Shown here in pieces: positions 25,109 through 33,621 of a stretch of 64,000 nucleotides of DNA. Position numbers and translations under genes: made by a program. The notes beneath the pieces are model-generated. The model was not told where the DNA came from and did no database searches. It worked only from the letters and a program-made list of their open reading frames with translations. Source of the DNA: Pseudomonas extremorientalis (lineage in GTDB: Bacteria > Pseudomonadota > Gammaproteobacteria > Pseudomonadales > Pseudomonadaceae). The stretch covers positions 47,745-111,744 of the forward strand of contig NZ_MDGK01000063.1 of the NCBI RefSeq assembly GCF_001870465.1, given 5' to 3'. The first letter of the stretch is position 1. Each line of letters begins with the position of its first letter.

Positions 25109-25828
25109 GTGATCACTTTCAACATCGCCCAATGGCGCGCCTGGGCCCCCGGGCTCGATAGCGTGGATGACTGGTGCGCCTGGTGTCAGGCGCCGGCGTT
25201 GCTGCCCGCAAGTGATGCAGCCCCTGATGTCTCGTTCCTGCCTGCCATGCAACGCCGCCGCCTGAGCAGGCTGGCGCGCATGGCGTTCAGCGTGGGTTGG
25301 CCACTGGCCGAAGGCCTGCAGGACCTGCCGCTGGTGTTTATCTCCCGGCATGGCGAAACCCCGCGCACCCTTGACATCCTCAGCGACCTGGCCAGCGAAC
25401 AACCGCTGTCGCCAACCCAGTTCAGCCTGTCGGTGCACAATGCGGTGATTGGCCTTTGGTCGATCCTGCGCAATGAAACCAGCGAAATGACCGCCCTCGC
25501 CGCCGCCGGCGATGGCCTGGAGCACGGCATGCTCGAAGCCGCCGCGCTGCTCAACGAAGGTGCGACGGCGGTTTTACTGGTGATAACCGAAGAGCAGGCG
25601 CCCGAAGCCTATGCCAGCTGGATCGTCGACGTGCCCTTCCCCTACGCCCTCGGTCTGCTGCTGACGCCGGGCGACGAGTGGCAACTGGAACTCGGTACCG
25701 GCACTGTCCAACCCACTCAAACCCAGTGGCCCCACGCCCTGAACCTGCTGCGCACCCTGCTCACCGAACAGGTCGCCTGCCAACATGCCTGGAAGAACCG
25801 CGTATGGAACTGGCAACGCAAGCCCTGA
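25109..25828 (+). CDS. Beta-ketoacyl synthase chain-length factor (APE cluster)
   Basis: A 239-residue protein of the 'ketoacyl-synthase-like, chain length factor' family (MITFNIAQWRAWAPGLDS; FSLSVHNAVIGLWSILRNETSEMTALAA). It lacks an active-site cysteine and would pair with the catalytic ketosynthase encoded at 38411, as ApeC pairs with ApeO in the E. coli-type system. It starts at GTG 25109. It is the first gene of the operon and overlaps the next by 25 bp. Confidence 0.88.
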   Translation: MITFNIAQWRAWAPGLDSVDDWCAWCQAPALLPASDAAPDVSFLPAMQRRRLSRLARMAFSVGWPLAEGLQDLPLVFISRHGETPRTLDILSDLASEQPLSPTQFSLSVHNAVIGLWSILRNETSEMTALAAAGDGLEHGMLEAAALLNEGATAVLLVITEEQAPEAYASWIVDVPFPYALGLLLTPGDEWQLELGTGTVQPTQTQWPHALNLLRTLLTEQVACQHAWKNRVWNWQRKP

Positions 25829-26616
25829 ATGACAAACCACGAGACGCCTATTACTGGCGTCTGTTCGCCACCGCCGCCAGCTTTGCGCTGTTCGGTTTCG
25901 GCGGGTTGTGCCTGCGTTTACTGGTGTTTCCGTTGCTCAGTTGCCTGCCAGGGGACGCTGCAAAGCACCGCAGCCGCGCCCGTCACACGATCAGTTGGCT
26001 GTTCTGGTTCTTTATCCGCCTGATGCAACGCGTCGGCGTGCTGACCTACAGCGTCGAAGGCGCCGAAAAGCTCGGTCGCCCGGGCCAGATGATCATCGCC
26101 AACCACCCATCGCTGATCGACGTGGTATTCCTGATCGGCCTGGTGCGCCAGGCCAATTGCGTGGTCAAACAGAGCCTGTGGCAGAACCCGTTCACCCGCG
26201 GCCCGGTGCGCGACGCCGGTTATATCAGCAACGACGGCAGTGCCGAGATGCTCGATGCTGCCGCAGACGCCCTGCGCAGCGGCCAGACCCTGATCATCTT
26301 TCCCGAGGGCACCCGCACCACACCCGGCGCGGCGCCTGCCTTTCATCGTGGCGGTGCCGCCATTGCACTGCGGGGTGCGACAATCATCACCCCCGTGGTG
26401 ATCAAGGTCAGCCCGACCACGCTGACCAAGGCCGAACCCTGGTATCGCATCCCTAAATGCCGCGTGCACTTCAGTTTGCGGGTGGGTGCCGATATAGAAC
26501 CACAGGCGTTCGCAACACTGGGGCCCGCGCCCCAGGCCTCACGCAAGCTCAACGATTACCTGCATCACTATTTTATTAAGGAGCTCGCCGAAGATGAGCG
26601 ACCAACACCGCCTTGA
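25804..26616 (+). CDS. 1-acyl-glycerol-3-phosphate acyltransferase family protein (APE cluster)
   Basis: A 270-residue PlsC-type acyltransferase with the motifs NHPSLIDVVFLIG (NHxxxxD, about residues 98-110) and FPEGTRTTPG (about 164-173), plus a membrane segment near residues 23-45. In APE clusters it is thought to help attach the polyene to a lipid or sugar anchor. Start is the ATG at 25804 inside the end of the previous gene. A second, LpxL-like acyltransferase is encoded at 30060. Confidence 0.85.
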   Translation: MELATQALNDKPRDAYYWRLFATAASFALFGFGGLCLRLLVFPLLSCLPGDAAKHRSRARHTISWLFWFFIRLMQRVGVLTYSVEGAEKLGRPGQMIIANHPSLIDVVFLIGLVRQANCVVKQSLWQNPFTRGPVRDAGYISNDGSAEMLDAAADALRSGQTLIIFPEGTRTTPGAAPAFHRGGAAIALRGATIITPVVIKVSPTTLTKAEPWYRIPKCRVHFSLRVGADIEPQAFATLGPAPQASRKLNDYLHHYFIKELAEDERPTPP

Positions 26617-26863
26617 GCACGACATAAAGGCGCTGATCATCGAGGCCCTGGGCCTGGAAGATATCAGCGTCGACGATATCGGCAGCGATCAGACCCTGTT
26701 CGGCGAAGGCCTCGGCCTGGATTCGGTAGATGCCCTGGAACTGGGCCTGGCGATCCAGAAAAAGTACGGCATCAAGATCGATGCCGACGCCAAGGACACC
26801 CGCAATCACTTCACCAACGTGGCCAGCCTTGCGGCGTTCGTCACGGCCAGACAGGCAGCTTGA
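26594..26863 (+). CDS. Acyl carrier protein 1 (APE cluster)
   Basis: An 89-residue acidic ACP. The phosphopantetheine serine is Ser44 in GEGLGLDSVDALELG. It carries the growing polyene. It overlaps the acyltransferase gene by 23 bp and is followed after 9 bp by a second ACP; two ACPs are normal for APE clusters (ApeE and ApeF). Confidence 0.93.
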   Translation: MSDQHRLEHDIKALIIEALGLEDISVDDIGSDQTLFGEGLGLDSVDALELGLAIQKKYGIKIDADAKDTRNHFTNVASLAAFVTARQAA

Positions 26864-26872
26864 GACCGGACC

Positions 26873-27127
26873 ATGCAAACTCGTGACGATATTTTCAACA
26901 CCCTGCGCGATGCCTTGGTGGAACTGTTCGAACTGCCGCCGGAACGCGTCACTCTGGACGCCAACCTGTACCAGGACCTGGAAATCGACAGCATCGATGC
27001 CGTCGACTTGATCGACCATATCAAGCGCCAGACCGGCAAGAAGATCGCCGCCGAGGAATTCAAGGCTGTGCGCACCGTGAACGACGTGGTTGAGGCGGTG
27101 TACCGTCTGGTCACGCCTGCCGCATGA
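26873..27127 (+). CDS. Acyl carrier protein 2 (APE cluster)
   Basis: An 84-residue ACP with the phosphopantetheine site DLEIDSIDAVDLI (Ser40). It differs clearly from ACP 1, so the two probably serve distinct steps, such as starter loading and elongation. It shares an ATGA overlap with the following membrane-protein gene. Confidence 0.93.
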   Translation: MQTRDDIFNTLRDALVELFELPPERVTLDANLYQDLEIDSIDAVDLIDHIKRQTGKKIAAEEFKAVRTVNDVVEAVYRLVTPAA

Positions 27128-27669
27128 GCCGGCTGATCGGCCTTGGCCTGTTGCTGGCGGGGCTGCTGTACCCCTTTGCGGTGTATTACGGCACCGAACA
27201 CTTTGCCCCGTGGCAATTCGGTCTGCTGCTCGGCAGTCTGTGGCTGCTGCGCGCGCTGACCGGTGCACGACGCCCGGGCAGCCGCTGGATGGCGCTGGCG
27301 GTGATCGTGTTCTGCCTGTTGCTGGCCTGGTTCGACAACCCCCGCCTGCTGCGCTGGTACCCGAGCCTGGTCAGCGCGTTCATGCTGGCGCTGTTCGGCC
27401 TGAGCCTCAAATATGGCCCGCCGATGGTCGAGCGCTTGGCGCGCATGACCGACCCGGTGCTGGCGCCGCATGCCATCGTGTACACCCGCCAGGTCACCGT
27501 GGTGTGGAGTGTGTTTTTTCTGTGTAATGGCCTGCTCGCCGCGGCCCTCACCCTGTGGGCACCGCTGAGCTGGTGGACGTTGTACAACGGCCTGATCGCC
27601 TACGGGCTGATGGGGCTGTTGTTTGCCGTGGAATGGCTAGTACGACAAAGGGTTCGAGGCCGCGTATGA
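27124..27669 (+). CDS. COG4648-like inner-membrane protein (APE cluster)
   Basis: A 181-residue hydrophobic protein with about five predicted membrane helices (LIGLGLLLAGLLYPFAVYYG; WMALAVIVFCLLLAWF; SLVSAFMLALFGLSL; VVWSVFFLCNGLLAAALTLW; YNGLIAYGLMGLLFAVEWLV). It resembles the small membrane protein located beside the ACP and ligase genes in APE clusters. Its function is not established; a scaffold or export role is possible. It is coupled to genes on both sides by ATGA overlaps. Confidence 0.75.
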   Translation: MSRLIGLGLLLAGLLYPFAVYYGTEHFAPWQFGLLLGSLWLLRALTGARRPGSRWMALAVIVFCLLLAWFDNPRLLRWYPSLVSAFMLALFGLSLKYGPPMVERLARMTDPVLAPHAIVYTRQVTVVWSVFFLCNGLLAAALTLWAPLSWWTLYNGLIAYGLMGLLFAVEWLVRQRVRGRV

Positions 27670-29336
27670 ATGGGTTGAAACTTGAGCACGTGCTGCTTGA
27701 GCCGCTGGAACAGCGTCCGGTTACCACCGAACCTGCCATGAATCACGCCCAACTGTGGGCATACTCCCTGAGCCTGGCGGCGGGCCTGCAAGCCCGCGGC
27801 ATCCAGCGACTGGCCGTGTACCTGGAAGATGCCGGCCTGCTGGCGATTGCCCTGCTGGGTGCCTGGCGGGCCGGAGTCAGCGTACTGCTGCCCGCCGACC
27901 TGCAACCTCAGACCCGCCAACGCTGGGATGAAGCCGTCGATGCCTGGCTGACCGAAGCGGCTGACCTTGAGTCGCTGTATGCGGCGCCATTGAGCGCTGC
28001 CGCACTTGACCTGGACGCTTGCCAACTGAGCCTGTGCACCTCCGGCTCCAGCGGCGAACCCAAGCGCATCGACAAGACCCTGCGTCAACTGGCCAACGAG
28101 GTCGAGGCCCTGGAAACCCTGTGGGGCCAGGACCTCAAGGACGCCTGCATCATCGGCAGCGTCGCCACCCAACACATCTACGGTTTGCTGTTCCGCGTCC
28201 TGTGGCCGCTGTGCGCCGGCCGTACCTTTGTGCGCAAGCAACTGGCATTCCCCGAAGACATGCAGCGCGCCAGTCGCGAGCATGCGCACTTTGCCTGGGT
28301 TGCCAGCCCGGCACTGCTCAAGCGCATGGGCGATAACCTCGACTGGCCGGCGCTGAGCAGCGTGTCGCGGGTGTTTTCGTCCGGCGGCGCGTTGCCGGTG
28401 GACGGCGCCGGCAGCCTGTACGACCGCTTGCAACAATGGCCGACCGAGATTCTCGGCAGCTCGGAAACCGGCGGCATCGCCTGGCGCCAAGGCGCACAGC
28501 CTTGGCAGCCGTTTACCGACGTGCAACTGAGCCAGGATGCCGACGGTGCCCTGCGCATTGCATCGCCTTACCTGCCTGAGGGGCATGTCGAACAGACCGC
28601 CGACGCCGCACGCATCCATGCCGATGGCCGTTTCGAGCTGCTCGGCCGCCTGGACCGCATCGTCAAGCTGGAAGAAAAACGCATCTCCCTGCCCATGCTG
28701 GAACACGCGTTGATGACCCACCCGTGGGTCGCCGACACCCGCCTGGGCGTAGTCCAGGAAAATCGCGCCTCGCTTGGTGCGCTGGTGGTGTTGAGCGCCG
28801 AAGGCCTGCATGCCTTGCGCAATCAAGGCCGCCGGACCGTCACCCAAACCCTGCGCCAACACCTGAGCCAGCACTGCGAAGCCCTGGCCCTGCCGCGTCG
28901 TTGGCGGTTGCTGAGGCAGCTGCCGCTGAACAGCCAAGGCAAACTGCCTCAGGCCGACATCGAGGCACTGCTGCTGGCACCCCGGCCCAAGGCACCGGAA
29001 GTATTGGAGCGCGTCGAAGCCAACGGCGAATGGACCGTGCAACTGAGCGTCCCGCCAGACCTGGCCTATTTCAGCGGCCACTTCCCGGTCACGCCGGTGC
29101 TGCCGGGCGTGGTGCAAGTCGAGTGGGCGTTCAACCTGGGCCAACAACTGCTCGATTTGCCACCGAGTTTTGCGGGTATGGAAGTGCTCAAGTTTCAGCA
29201 ATTAGTGCGCCCAGGCGATGGGATCGAACTGCACCTGCGCTTTGACCCGGAACGCGGCAAATTGTATTTCGCCTATCGCAACGGCGTAGCGGCCTGCTCC
29301 AGCGGACGCATTCAGTTGGTGGCATCCAATGCATGA
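27666..29336 (+). CDS. Fused acyl-ACP synthetase / 3-hydroxyacyl-ACP dehydratase (APE cluster)
   Basis: A 556-residue fusion. Residues 1 to about 440 form an AMP-binding ligase (P-loop-like LCTSGSSGEPKRIDKTL near 118-134; LGSSETGGIAWR; LGRLDRIVKLEEKRISLP). Residues about 445-556 form a hot-dog dehydratase with YFSGHFPVTPVLPGVVQVEW, His472 being the likely catalytic residue. The ligase would activate the aryl acid onto ACP and the second domain would dehydrate 3-hydroxyacyl-ACP. In the E. coli-type cluster these are, as I recall, two proteins (ApeH and ApeI). Start ATG 27666 overlaps the previous stop. Confidence 0.88.
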   Translation: MNGLKLEHVLLEPLEQRPVTTEPAMNHAQLWAYSLSLAAGLQARGIQRLAVYLEDAGLLAIALLGAWRAGVSVLLPADLQPQTRQRWDEAVDAWLTEAADLESLYAAPLSAAALDLDACQLSLCTSGSSGEPKRIDKTLRQLANEVEALETLWGQDLKDACIIGSVATQHIYGLLFRVLWPLCAGRTFVRKQLAFPEDMQRASREHAHFAWVASPALLKRMGDNLDWPALSSVSRVFSSGGALPVDGAGSLYDRLQQWPTEILGSSETGGIAWRQGAQPWQPFTDVQLSQDADGALRIASPYLPEGHVEQTADAARIHADGRFELLGRLDRIVKLEEKRISLPMLEHALMTHPWVADTRLGVVQENRASLGALVVLSAEGLHALRNQGRRTVTQTLRQHLSQHCEALALPRRWRLLRQLPLNSQGKLPQADIEALLLAPRPKAPEVLERVEANGEWTVQLSVPPDLAYFSGHFPVTPVLPGVVQVEWAFNLGQQLLDLPPSFAGMEVLKFQQLVRPGDGIELHLRFDPERGKLYFAYRNGVAACSSGRIQLVASNA

Positions 29337-30063
29337 CCCCTGCGCCCTGATCCCGGTCTACAACCACGAAGCCGCCGTGCCGGCCGTGGTCCGCAGCCTG
29401 CTGGACAGCGGCCTGCCCTGCCTGTTGGTGGATGACGGCAGCAGCCCGGCGTGCGCAGCGGTATTGGCGCAACTGGCAACCCTGGACAACGTCACCCTGC
29501 TGACCTTGCCGAACAACCAGGGCAAAGGCGGCGCAGTGATGGCCGGCTTTCGCGAAGCCGCACGCCTGGGTTTCAGCCACGCCCTGCAAGTCGACGCCGA
29601 CGGCCAGCATGACCTGCGCGAAGTCGAGACCTTTATCGACACCTCGCGCCGGCACCCCGATGCGATTATCTGCGGCTATCCCGAATACGACGACAGCGTG
29701 CCCAAAGGCCGCTTGTACGCGCGCTACCTGACCCACGTGTGGGTGTGGATCAACACCTTGTCGTTGCAGATCCGCGACTCGATGTGCGGCTTTCGCGTGT
29801 ACCCGCTGGCACCGGTGCTGGCGCTGATGGACTCGGCCTACATCGGCACGCGCATGGACTTCGACTCCGACATTCTGGTACGCCTGGCCTGGCGCAACCA
29901 ACCGATGCGCTGGCTGCCGACCCAGGTGCATTACCCGGCCGATGGCCTGTCGCACTTCCGCCTGTTCCGCGACAACGTACGCATCTCGGCCATGCACACC
30001 CGGCTGTTCTTCGGCATGCTGATCCGCGCGCCGATGATCCTGTGGCGGCGGTGGCAGGCATGA
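29329..30063 (+). CDS. Family 2 glycosyltransferase (APE cluster)
   Basis: A 244-residue GT-A glycosyltransferase: ALIPVYNHEAAVPAVV at the N-terminus, CLLVDDGSS, and the metal-binding ALQVDADGQHD at about residue 86. No transmembrane segments are evident. It probably adds a sugar to the polyene or its lipid anchor. It overlaps the ligase gene by 8 bp and the next acyltransferase by 4 bp; in the E. coli-type cluster these two activities are, as I recall, one fused protein. Confidence 0.88.
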   Translation: MHDPCALIPVYNHEAAVPAVVRSLLDSGLPCLLVDDGSSPACAAVLAQLATLDNVTLLTLPNNQGKGGAVMAGFREAARLGFSHALQVDADGQHDLREVETFIDTSRRHPDAIICGYPEYDDSVPKGRLYARYLTHVWVWINTLSLQIRDSMCGFRVYPLAPVLALMDSAYIGTRMDFDSDILVRLAWRNQPMRWLPTQVHYPADGLSHFRLFRDNVRISAMHTRLFFGMLIRAPMILWRRWQA

Positions 30064-30995
30064 GCGACAGCATCAAACACTGGGCCGACCGCGAGGAGCG
30101 CGGCAGCTATTGGCTGATGAAACTCACCGCCTTCGCCGCCAAGGTCCTTGGTCGTCGACTGCTGAGCCCGGTGTTGTACGGCATCGTCCTGTACTTCTTC
30201 CTGTTCGGCCGCACCGCCCGACAGAGCGCCTGGCAATACCAGCAGCGCCTGGCCGACTGGAGCGGGCGTGACGAACTGCGCCCTACCCACTGGAAAGTCT
30301 TCGGCCAGTTCATGGCCTTTGCCGACTCGTTGCTCGACAAGCTCGACGTGTGGAACGGCAAGCTGCGCCTGGAGCAGATCGAAATCAACGACCCTGCGCA
30401 ATTGCGCGGGCAACTGCGGGGCGAGCGCGGGCAGATGCTGGTGGGCGCGCACCTGGGCAACCTCGAAGTGTGCCGGGCGCTGGCCGAGATCGGTGAACAG
30501 GTCACCATGAACGTGCTGGTGCACACCAAGCACGCCGAACAATTCAACCGCCTGTTGGGCGAGGCCGGGGCGACGCACTTGCGCCTGATCCAGGTCAGCG
30601 AGCTGGACCCGGCCACCATGCTGCTGCTCAGCCAGCGCCTGGATGACGGCGAGTGGCTGGCCATCGCCGGCGACCGCGTGCCGCTGCACGGTGGGCGCAC
30701 GGTGCGTGTGGACTTCCTCGGCCACGACGCCGCCTTCCCCCAAGGCCCGTGGCTGCTGGCCGGCCTGCTCAAATGCCCGGTGAACCTGTTGATGTGCCTC
30801 AAGCACGGCAGCCGCTATCGCCTGAGCATCGAGCCGTTTACGCCGCTGATCGAATGGAAACGCACCACCCGCGAGCAGGTCATAGCCCTGTGGACCGCAC
30901 GCTACGCCGCACGCCTGGGCGAGTTCTGCCTGGAAGCGCCCCGACAATGGTTCAACTTTTACCCTTTCTGGAAGACCGATGACCACGCATCTTGA
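30060..30995 (+). CDS. LpxL/HtrB-like lysophospholipid acyltransferase (APE cluster)
   Basis: A 311-residue protein of the lipid A biosynthesis acyltransferase superfamily (COG4261 type). Features are an N-terminal amphipathic and membrane region (LSPVLYGIVLYFFLFGRTAR), the HxxxxE-like GAHLGNLEVCRAL near residue 130 and the acceptor-site region IAGDRVPLHGGRTVRVDFLG. It likely acylates the glycosyl or lipid anchor of the aryl polyene at the inner membrane. Start ATG 30060 overlaps the previous stop. Confidence 0.85.
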   Translation: MSDSIKHWADREERGSYWLMKLTAFAAKVLGRRLLSPVLYGIVLYFFLFGRTARQSAWQYQQRLADWSGRDELRPTHWKVFGQFMAFADSLLDKLDVWNGKLRLEQIEINDPAQLRGQLRGERGQMLVGAHLGNLEVCRALAEIGEQVTMNVLVHTKHAEQFNRLLGEAGATHLRLIQVSELDPATMLLLSQRLDDGEWLAIAGDRVPLHGGRTVRVDFLGHDAAFPQGPWLLAGLLKCPVNLLMCLKHGSRYRLSIEPFTPLIEWKRTTREQVIALWTARYAARLGEFCLEAPRQWFNFYPFWKTDDHAS

Positions 30996-32520
30996 GCCGG
31001 TAACCTTTGGCGAACGCCCTTTGCGCATCGAAGACGTGCTGGCCCTGGCCAACCGTCAGGCGCCTACGCAGTTGCAGGATGACCCCGCGTATCGCCAGCG
31101 CATCGCCAAGGGCGCACAGTTCCTCGACTCGCTGCTGGACAAGGAAGGCGTGATCTACGGCGTGACCACCGGATACGGCGACTCCTGCGTGGTGGCGGTG
31201 CCCTTGCAGCACGTCGAAGCGCTGCCGCGTCATCTGTACACCTTCCACGGTTGCGGCCTGGGCAAGTTGCTCGACGCCCAGGCCACCCGGGCGGTGCTGG
31301 CGGCTCGTTTGCAGTCGCTGTGCCACGGCGTATCCGGCGTGCGCGTGGAGCTGCTGGAGCGCCTGCATGCGTTCCTCGAACACGACGTGCTGCCGCTGAT
31401 CCCGGAAGAAGGCTCGGTGGGCGCCAGCGGTGACCTGACGCCCCTGTCCTACGTGGCCGCAACCCTGTCCGGCGAACGTGAAGTGATGTTCCGTGGCGAA
31501 CGCCGCCAGGCCGCCGACGTGCACCGCGAACTGGGCTGGGACCCGCTGGTGCTGCGCCCCAAGGAAGCCCTGGCACTGATGAACGGCACCGCCGTGATGA
31601 CCGGCCTGGCGTGCCTGGCCTTCGCCCGCGCCGACTACCTGCTGCAACTGGCCACGCGCATCACCGCGCTGAACGTGGTGGCGCTGCAAGGCAACCCGGA
31701 ACACTTCGACGAGCGGCTGTTCGCCGCCAAGCCGCACCCGGGGCAGATGCAAGTCGCCGCCTGGCTGCGCAAGGACCTGGCCATCGATGCGCCGACCGCG
31801 CCACTGCACCGCCTGCAGGACCGTTACTCGCTGCGCTGCGCGCCCCACGTCCTCGGCGTGTTGGCCGACAGCCTGAACTGGCTGCGTTCGTTCATCGAAA
31901 TCGAGCTGAACAGCGCCAACGACAACCCGATCATCGACGCCGAAGAAGAACGCGTGCTGCACGGCGGGCACTTCTACGGCGGGCATATCGCCTTTGCCAT
32001 GGACAGCCTCAAGACCCTGGTGGCCAACGTCGCCGACCTGCTCGACCGCCAGCTCGCACTGTTGGTGGACGTGCGCTACAACCACGGCCTGCCGAGCAAC
32101 CTGTCCGGCGCGCCGGCTGACCGCGCCATGATCAACCACGGCTTCAAGGCGGTGCAGATCGGCACCAGCGCCTGGACCGCCGAAGCCCTGAAAAACACCA
32201 TGCCCGCCAGCGTGTTCTCGCGCTCCACCGAGTGCCACAACCAGGACAAGGTGAGCATGGGCACCATCGCCGCCCGCGATGCGATCCGCGTGCTGGAGCT
32301 GACCGAACAGGTCGCCGCCGCGACCTTGCTCGCCGCCAACCAGGGCGTGTGGCTGCGGGCCCAGGCCGAGGATGCGCGGCCGCTGCCACCGGCCTTGGCC
32401 GCCATGCACGCGGATCTGGCCAAGGACTTCCCGCCGGTCATCGAAGACCGCGCCCTGGAAGGCGAACTGCGCCTGTGCCTGCAACGCATCGCCGAACAAC
32501 ACTGGAGGCTGCATGCGTAA
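30979..32520 (+). CDS. HAL/PAL/TAL-family aromatic amino acid ammonia-lyase (APE cluster)
   Basis: A 513-residue ammonia-lyase. The MIO cofactor triad Ala149-Ser150-Gly151 is intact in GSVGASGDLTPLSY, and the catalytic YGVTTGYG loop is near residue 54. It would deaminate tyrosine or phenylalanine to (4-hydroxy)cinnamate, the aryl starter. The selectivity pair is Phe89-His90 (LYTFHGCG), which is neither the Ser-His of histidine lyases nor the His-Leu of tyrosine lyases, so a true histidase is unlikely. It overlaps both neighbours. Confidence 0.88.
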   Translation: MTTHLEPVTFGERPLRIEDVLALANRQAPTQLQDDPAYRQRIAKGAQFLDSLLDKEGVIYGVTTGYGDSCVVAVPLQHVEALPRHLYTFHGCGLGKLLDAQATRAVLAARLQSLCHGVSGVRVELLERLHAFLEHDVLPLIPEEGSVGASGDLTPLSYVAATLSGEREVMFRGERRQAADVHRELGWDPLVLRPKEALALMNGTAVMTGLACLAFARADYLLQLATRITALNVVALQGNPEHFDERLFAAKPHPGQMQVAAWLRKDLAIDAPTAPLHRLQDRYSLRCAPHVLGVLADSLNWLRSFIEIELNSANDNPIIDAEEERVLHGGHFYGGHIAFAMDSLKTLVANVADLLDRQLALLVDVRYNHGLPSNLSGAPADRAMINHGFKAVQIGTSAWTAEALKNTMPASVFSRSTECHNQDKVSMGTIAARDAIRVLELTEQVAAATLLAANQGVWLRAQAEDARPLPPALAAMHADLAKDFPPVIEDRALEGELRLCLQRIAEQHWRLHA

Positions 32521-32938
32521 CCCTGGCGTGCTGCATTGCGACACTGAAATCCTCGTGCCATTTTTTGACGTCGACACCATGAACGTCGTGTGGCACGGGC
32601 ATTACGTGAAGTACCTGGAGGTGGCGCGTTGCGCGCTGCTGGACAAACTCGGCCACAACTACGCGGCGATGCTCGAATCGGGCTATGCCTGGCCGGTGAT
32701 CGACCTGCAACTGCGCTACGTGCGCGGCGCCGTGTTCGGCCAGACCATCAACGTACGCGCCAGCCTGGTGGAGTGGGAGAACCGCTTGAAGGTCAACTAC
32801 CTGATCACCGACCTCGCCAGCGGCGAGCGTTTGACCCGCGCCAGCACCGTGCAAGTCGCGGTGGAAATCGCCACGCGCGAGATGCAACTGGCCTCCCCCA
32901 AAGTCTTCACCAACGCCGTCGAAAGGGCCCTGAAATGA
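32513..32938 (+). CDS. Acyl-CoA/acyl-ACP thioesterase, hot-dog 4HBT family (APE cluster)
   Basis: A 141-residue hot-dog thioesterase with the 4-hydroxybenzoyl-CoA-type motif VPFFDVDTMNVVWHGHYVKYLEVAR, where Asp in DTMNVVWHGHY is the usual catalytic acid. It probably hydrolyses or edits aryl-polyenoyl thioesters. Start ATG 32513 lies inside the end of the ammonia-lyase gene, and its stop overlaps the start of the LolA-like gene (ATGA). Confidence 0.88.
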   Translation: MRNPGVLHCDTEILVPFFDVDTMNVVWHGHYVKYLEVARCALLDKLGHNYAAMLESGYAWPVIDLQLRYVRGAVFGQTINVRASLVEWENRLKVNYLITDLASGERLTRASTVQVAVEIATREMQLASPKVFTNAVERALK

Positions 32939-33621
32939 AATCCCATATGGGAGGGGGCTTACCCCCGACGGACTTCAACGATAACGCGATCCGCCGGACA
33001 CTACGCAGCGCCCTCAGGCTCATCGCGGGCAAGCCCGCTGCCACATTTTTGATCGGGTTGTTCCTGAGCTTCAGTGCACATGCTTTTGACTTGCAACAAC
33101 TCAGCGACCAACTGGCCAAACCCTCGGTGATCCACGGCAACTTCACCCAGGAAAAACACCTGCGTGCCCTGCCCCAGCCCTTGGTCAGCAAAGGCACCTT
33201 CGTGCTCGCCAAGGACCATGGCCTGCTGTGGCTGCTGAAAGCCCCACTGCAACAGGACTACCGCATCAGCGCCCAGGGCATTGCCCGTCGCGACGCCAAT
33301 GGTTGGCAACTGCTGCCGAACAAGAGCGCCGGTGCCGAGCAAAATCGGCTGTTCCTCGCCGTACTGCAGGGCGACAGCAGCGGCCTGCAACGTGACTTCG
33401 AGTTGAAGCTGCAAGGCGAGGCCAAGCAGTGGAAGTTGACCCTGATCCCGCGCTCGCTGTTGCTCAAGCAAGTCTTCACCCAGATCAACATCGACGGCGG
33501 CGACCTGGTGCAAACCATCGAACTGCTGGAAACCCAGGGCGACAGCACCGTGCTGCGCATGCAAGACAGCCATGCCGACCTGCCCCTGAGTGAAGCGGAG
33601 CAACACGACTTTGCCCAGTGA
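32935..33621 (+). CDS. LolA-like periplasmic carrier with REPIN-encoded N-terminal extension (APE cluster)
   Basis: A 228-residue LolA-family protein. From residue about 52 (FDLQQLSDQLAKPSVIHGNFTQEKHL) it matches the lipoprotein-carrier fold; it probably shuttles the lipid-linked polyene across the periplasm. The hydrophobic core and cleavage site of the signal peptide are intact (LIGLFLSFSAHA-FD), but residues 5-36 are encoded by a REPIN at 32947-33044. This places an Arg/Lys-rich segment (RRTLRSALRLIAGK) before the hydrophobic core. The ATGA start overlap with the thioesterase gene is retained. No other ATG lies between the REPIN and the core. Confidence 0.85.
   Translation: MKSHMGGGLPPTDFNDNAIRRTLRSALRLIAGKPAATFLIGLFLSFSAHAFDLQQLSDQLAKPSVIHGNFTQEKHLRALPQPLVSKGTFVLAKDHGLLWLLKAPLQQDYRISAQGIARRDANGWQLLPNKSAGAEQNRLFLAVLQGDSSGLQRDFELKLQGEAKQWKLTLIPRSLLLKQVFTQINIDGGDLVQTIELLETQGDSTVLRMQDSHADLPLSEAEQHDFAQ
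32947..33044. repeat. REPIN inserted inside a coding sequence; arms from two families
   Basis: The left arm GGGAGGGGGCTTACCCCCGAC belongs to the GTGGGAGGGGGC family. The right arm GCGGGCAAGCCCGCTGCCAC matches the GCGGGC family seen at 62278-62365. The element is 98 bp and sits in frame over codons 5-37 of the LolA-like gene. Other REPINs in the window are intergenic. Confidence 0.88.

Noticed and set aside
30952..32580. A 542-codon minus-strand frame opposite the ammonia-lyase gene
   Set aside because: Antisense shadow of a real gene that has all its catalytic motifs; no family similarity.
32590..32934. Upstream extension of the LolA-like frame over the thioesterase gene
   Set aside because: The extension is the wrong frame of the thioesterase gene; the ATGA overlap start at 32935 explains the gene.
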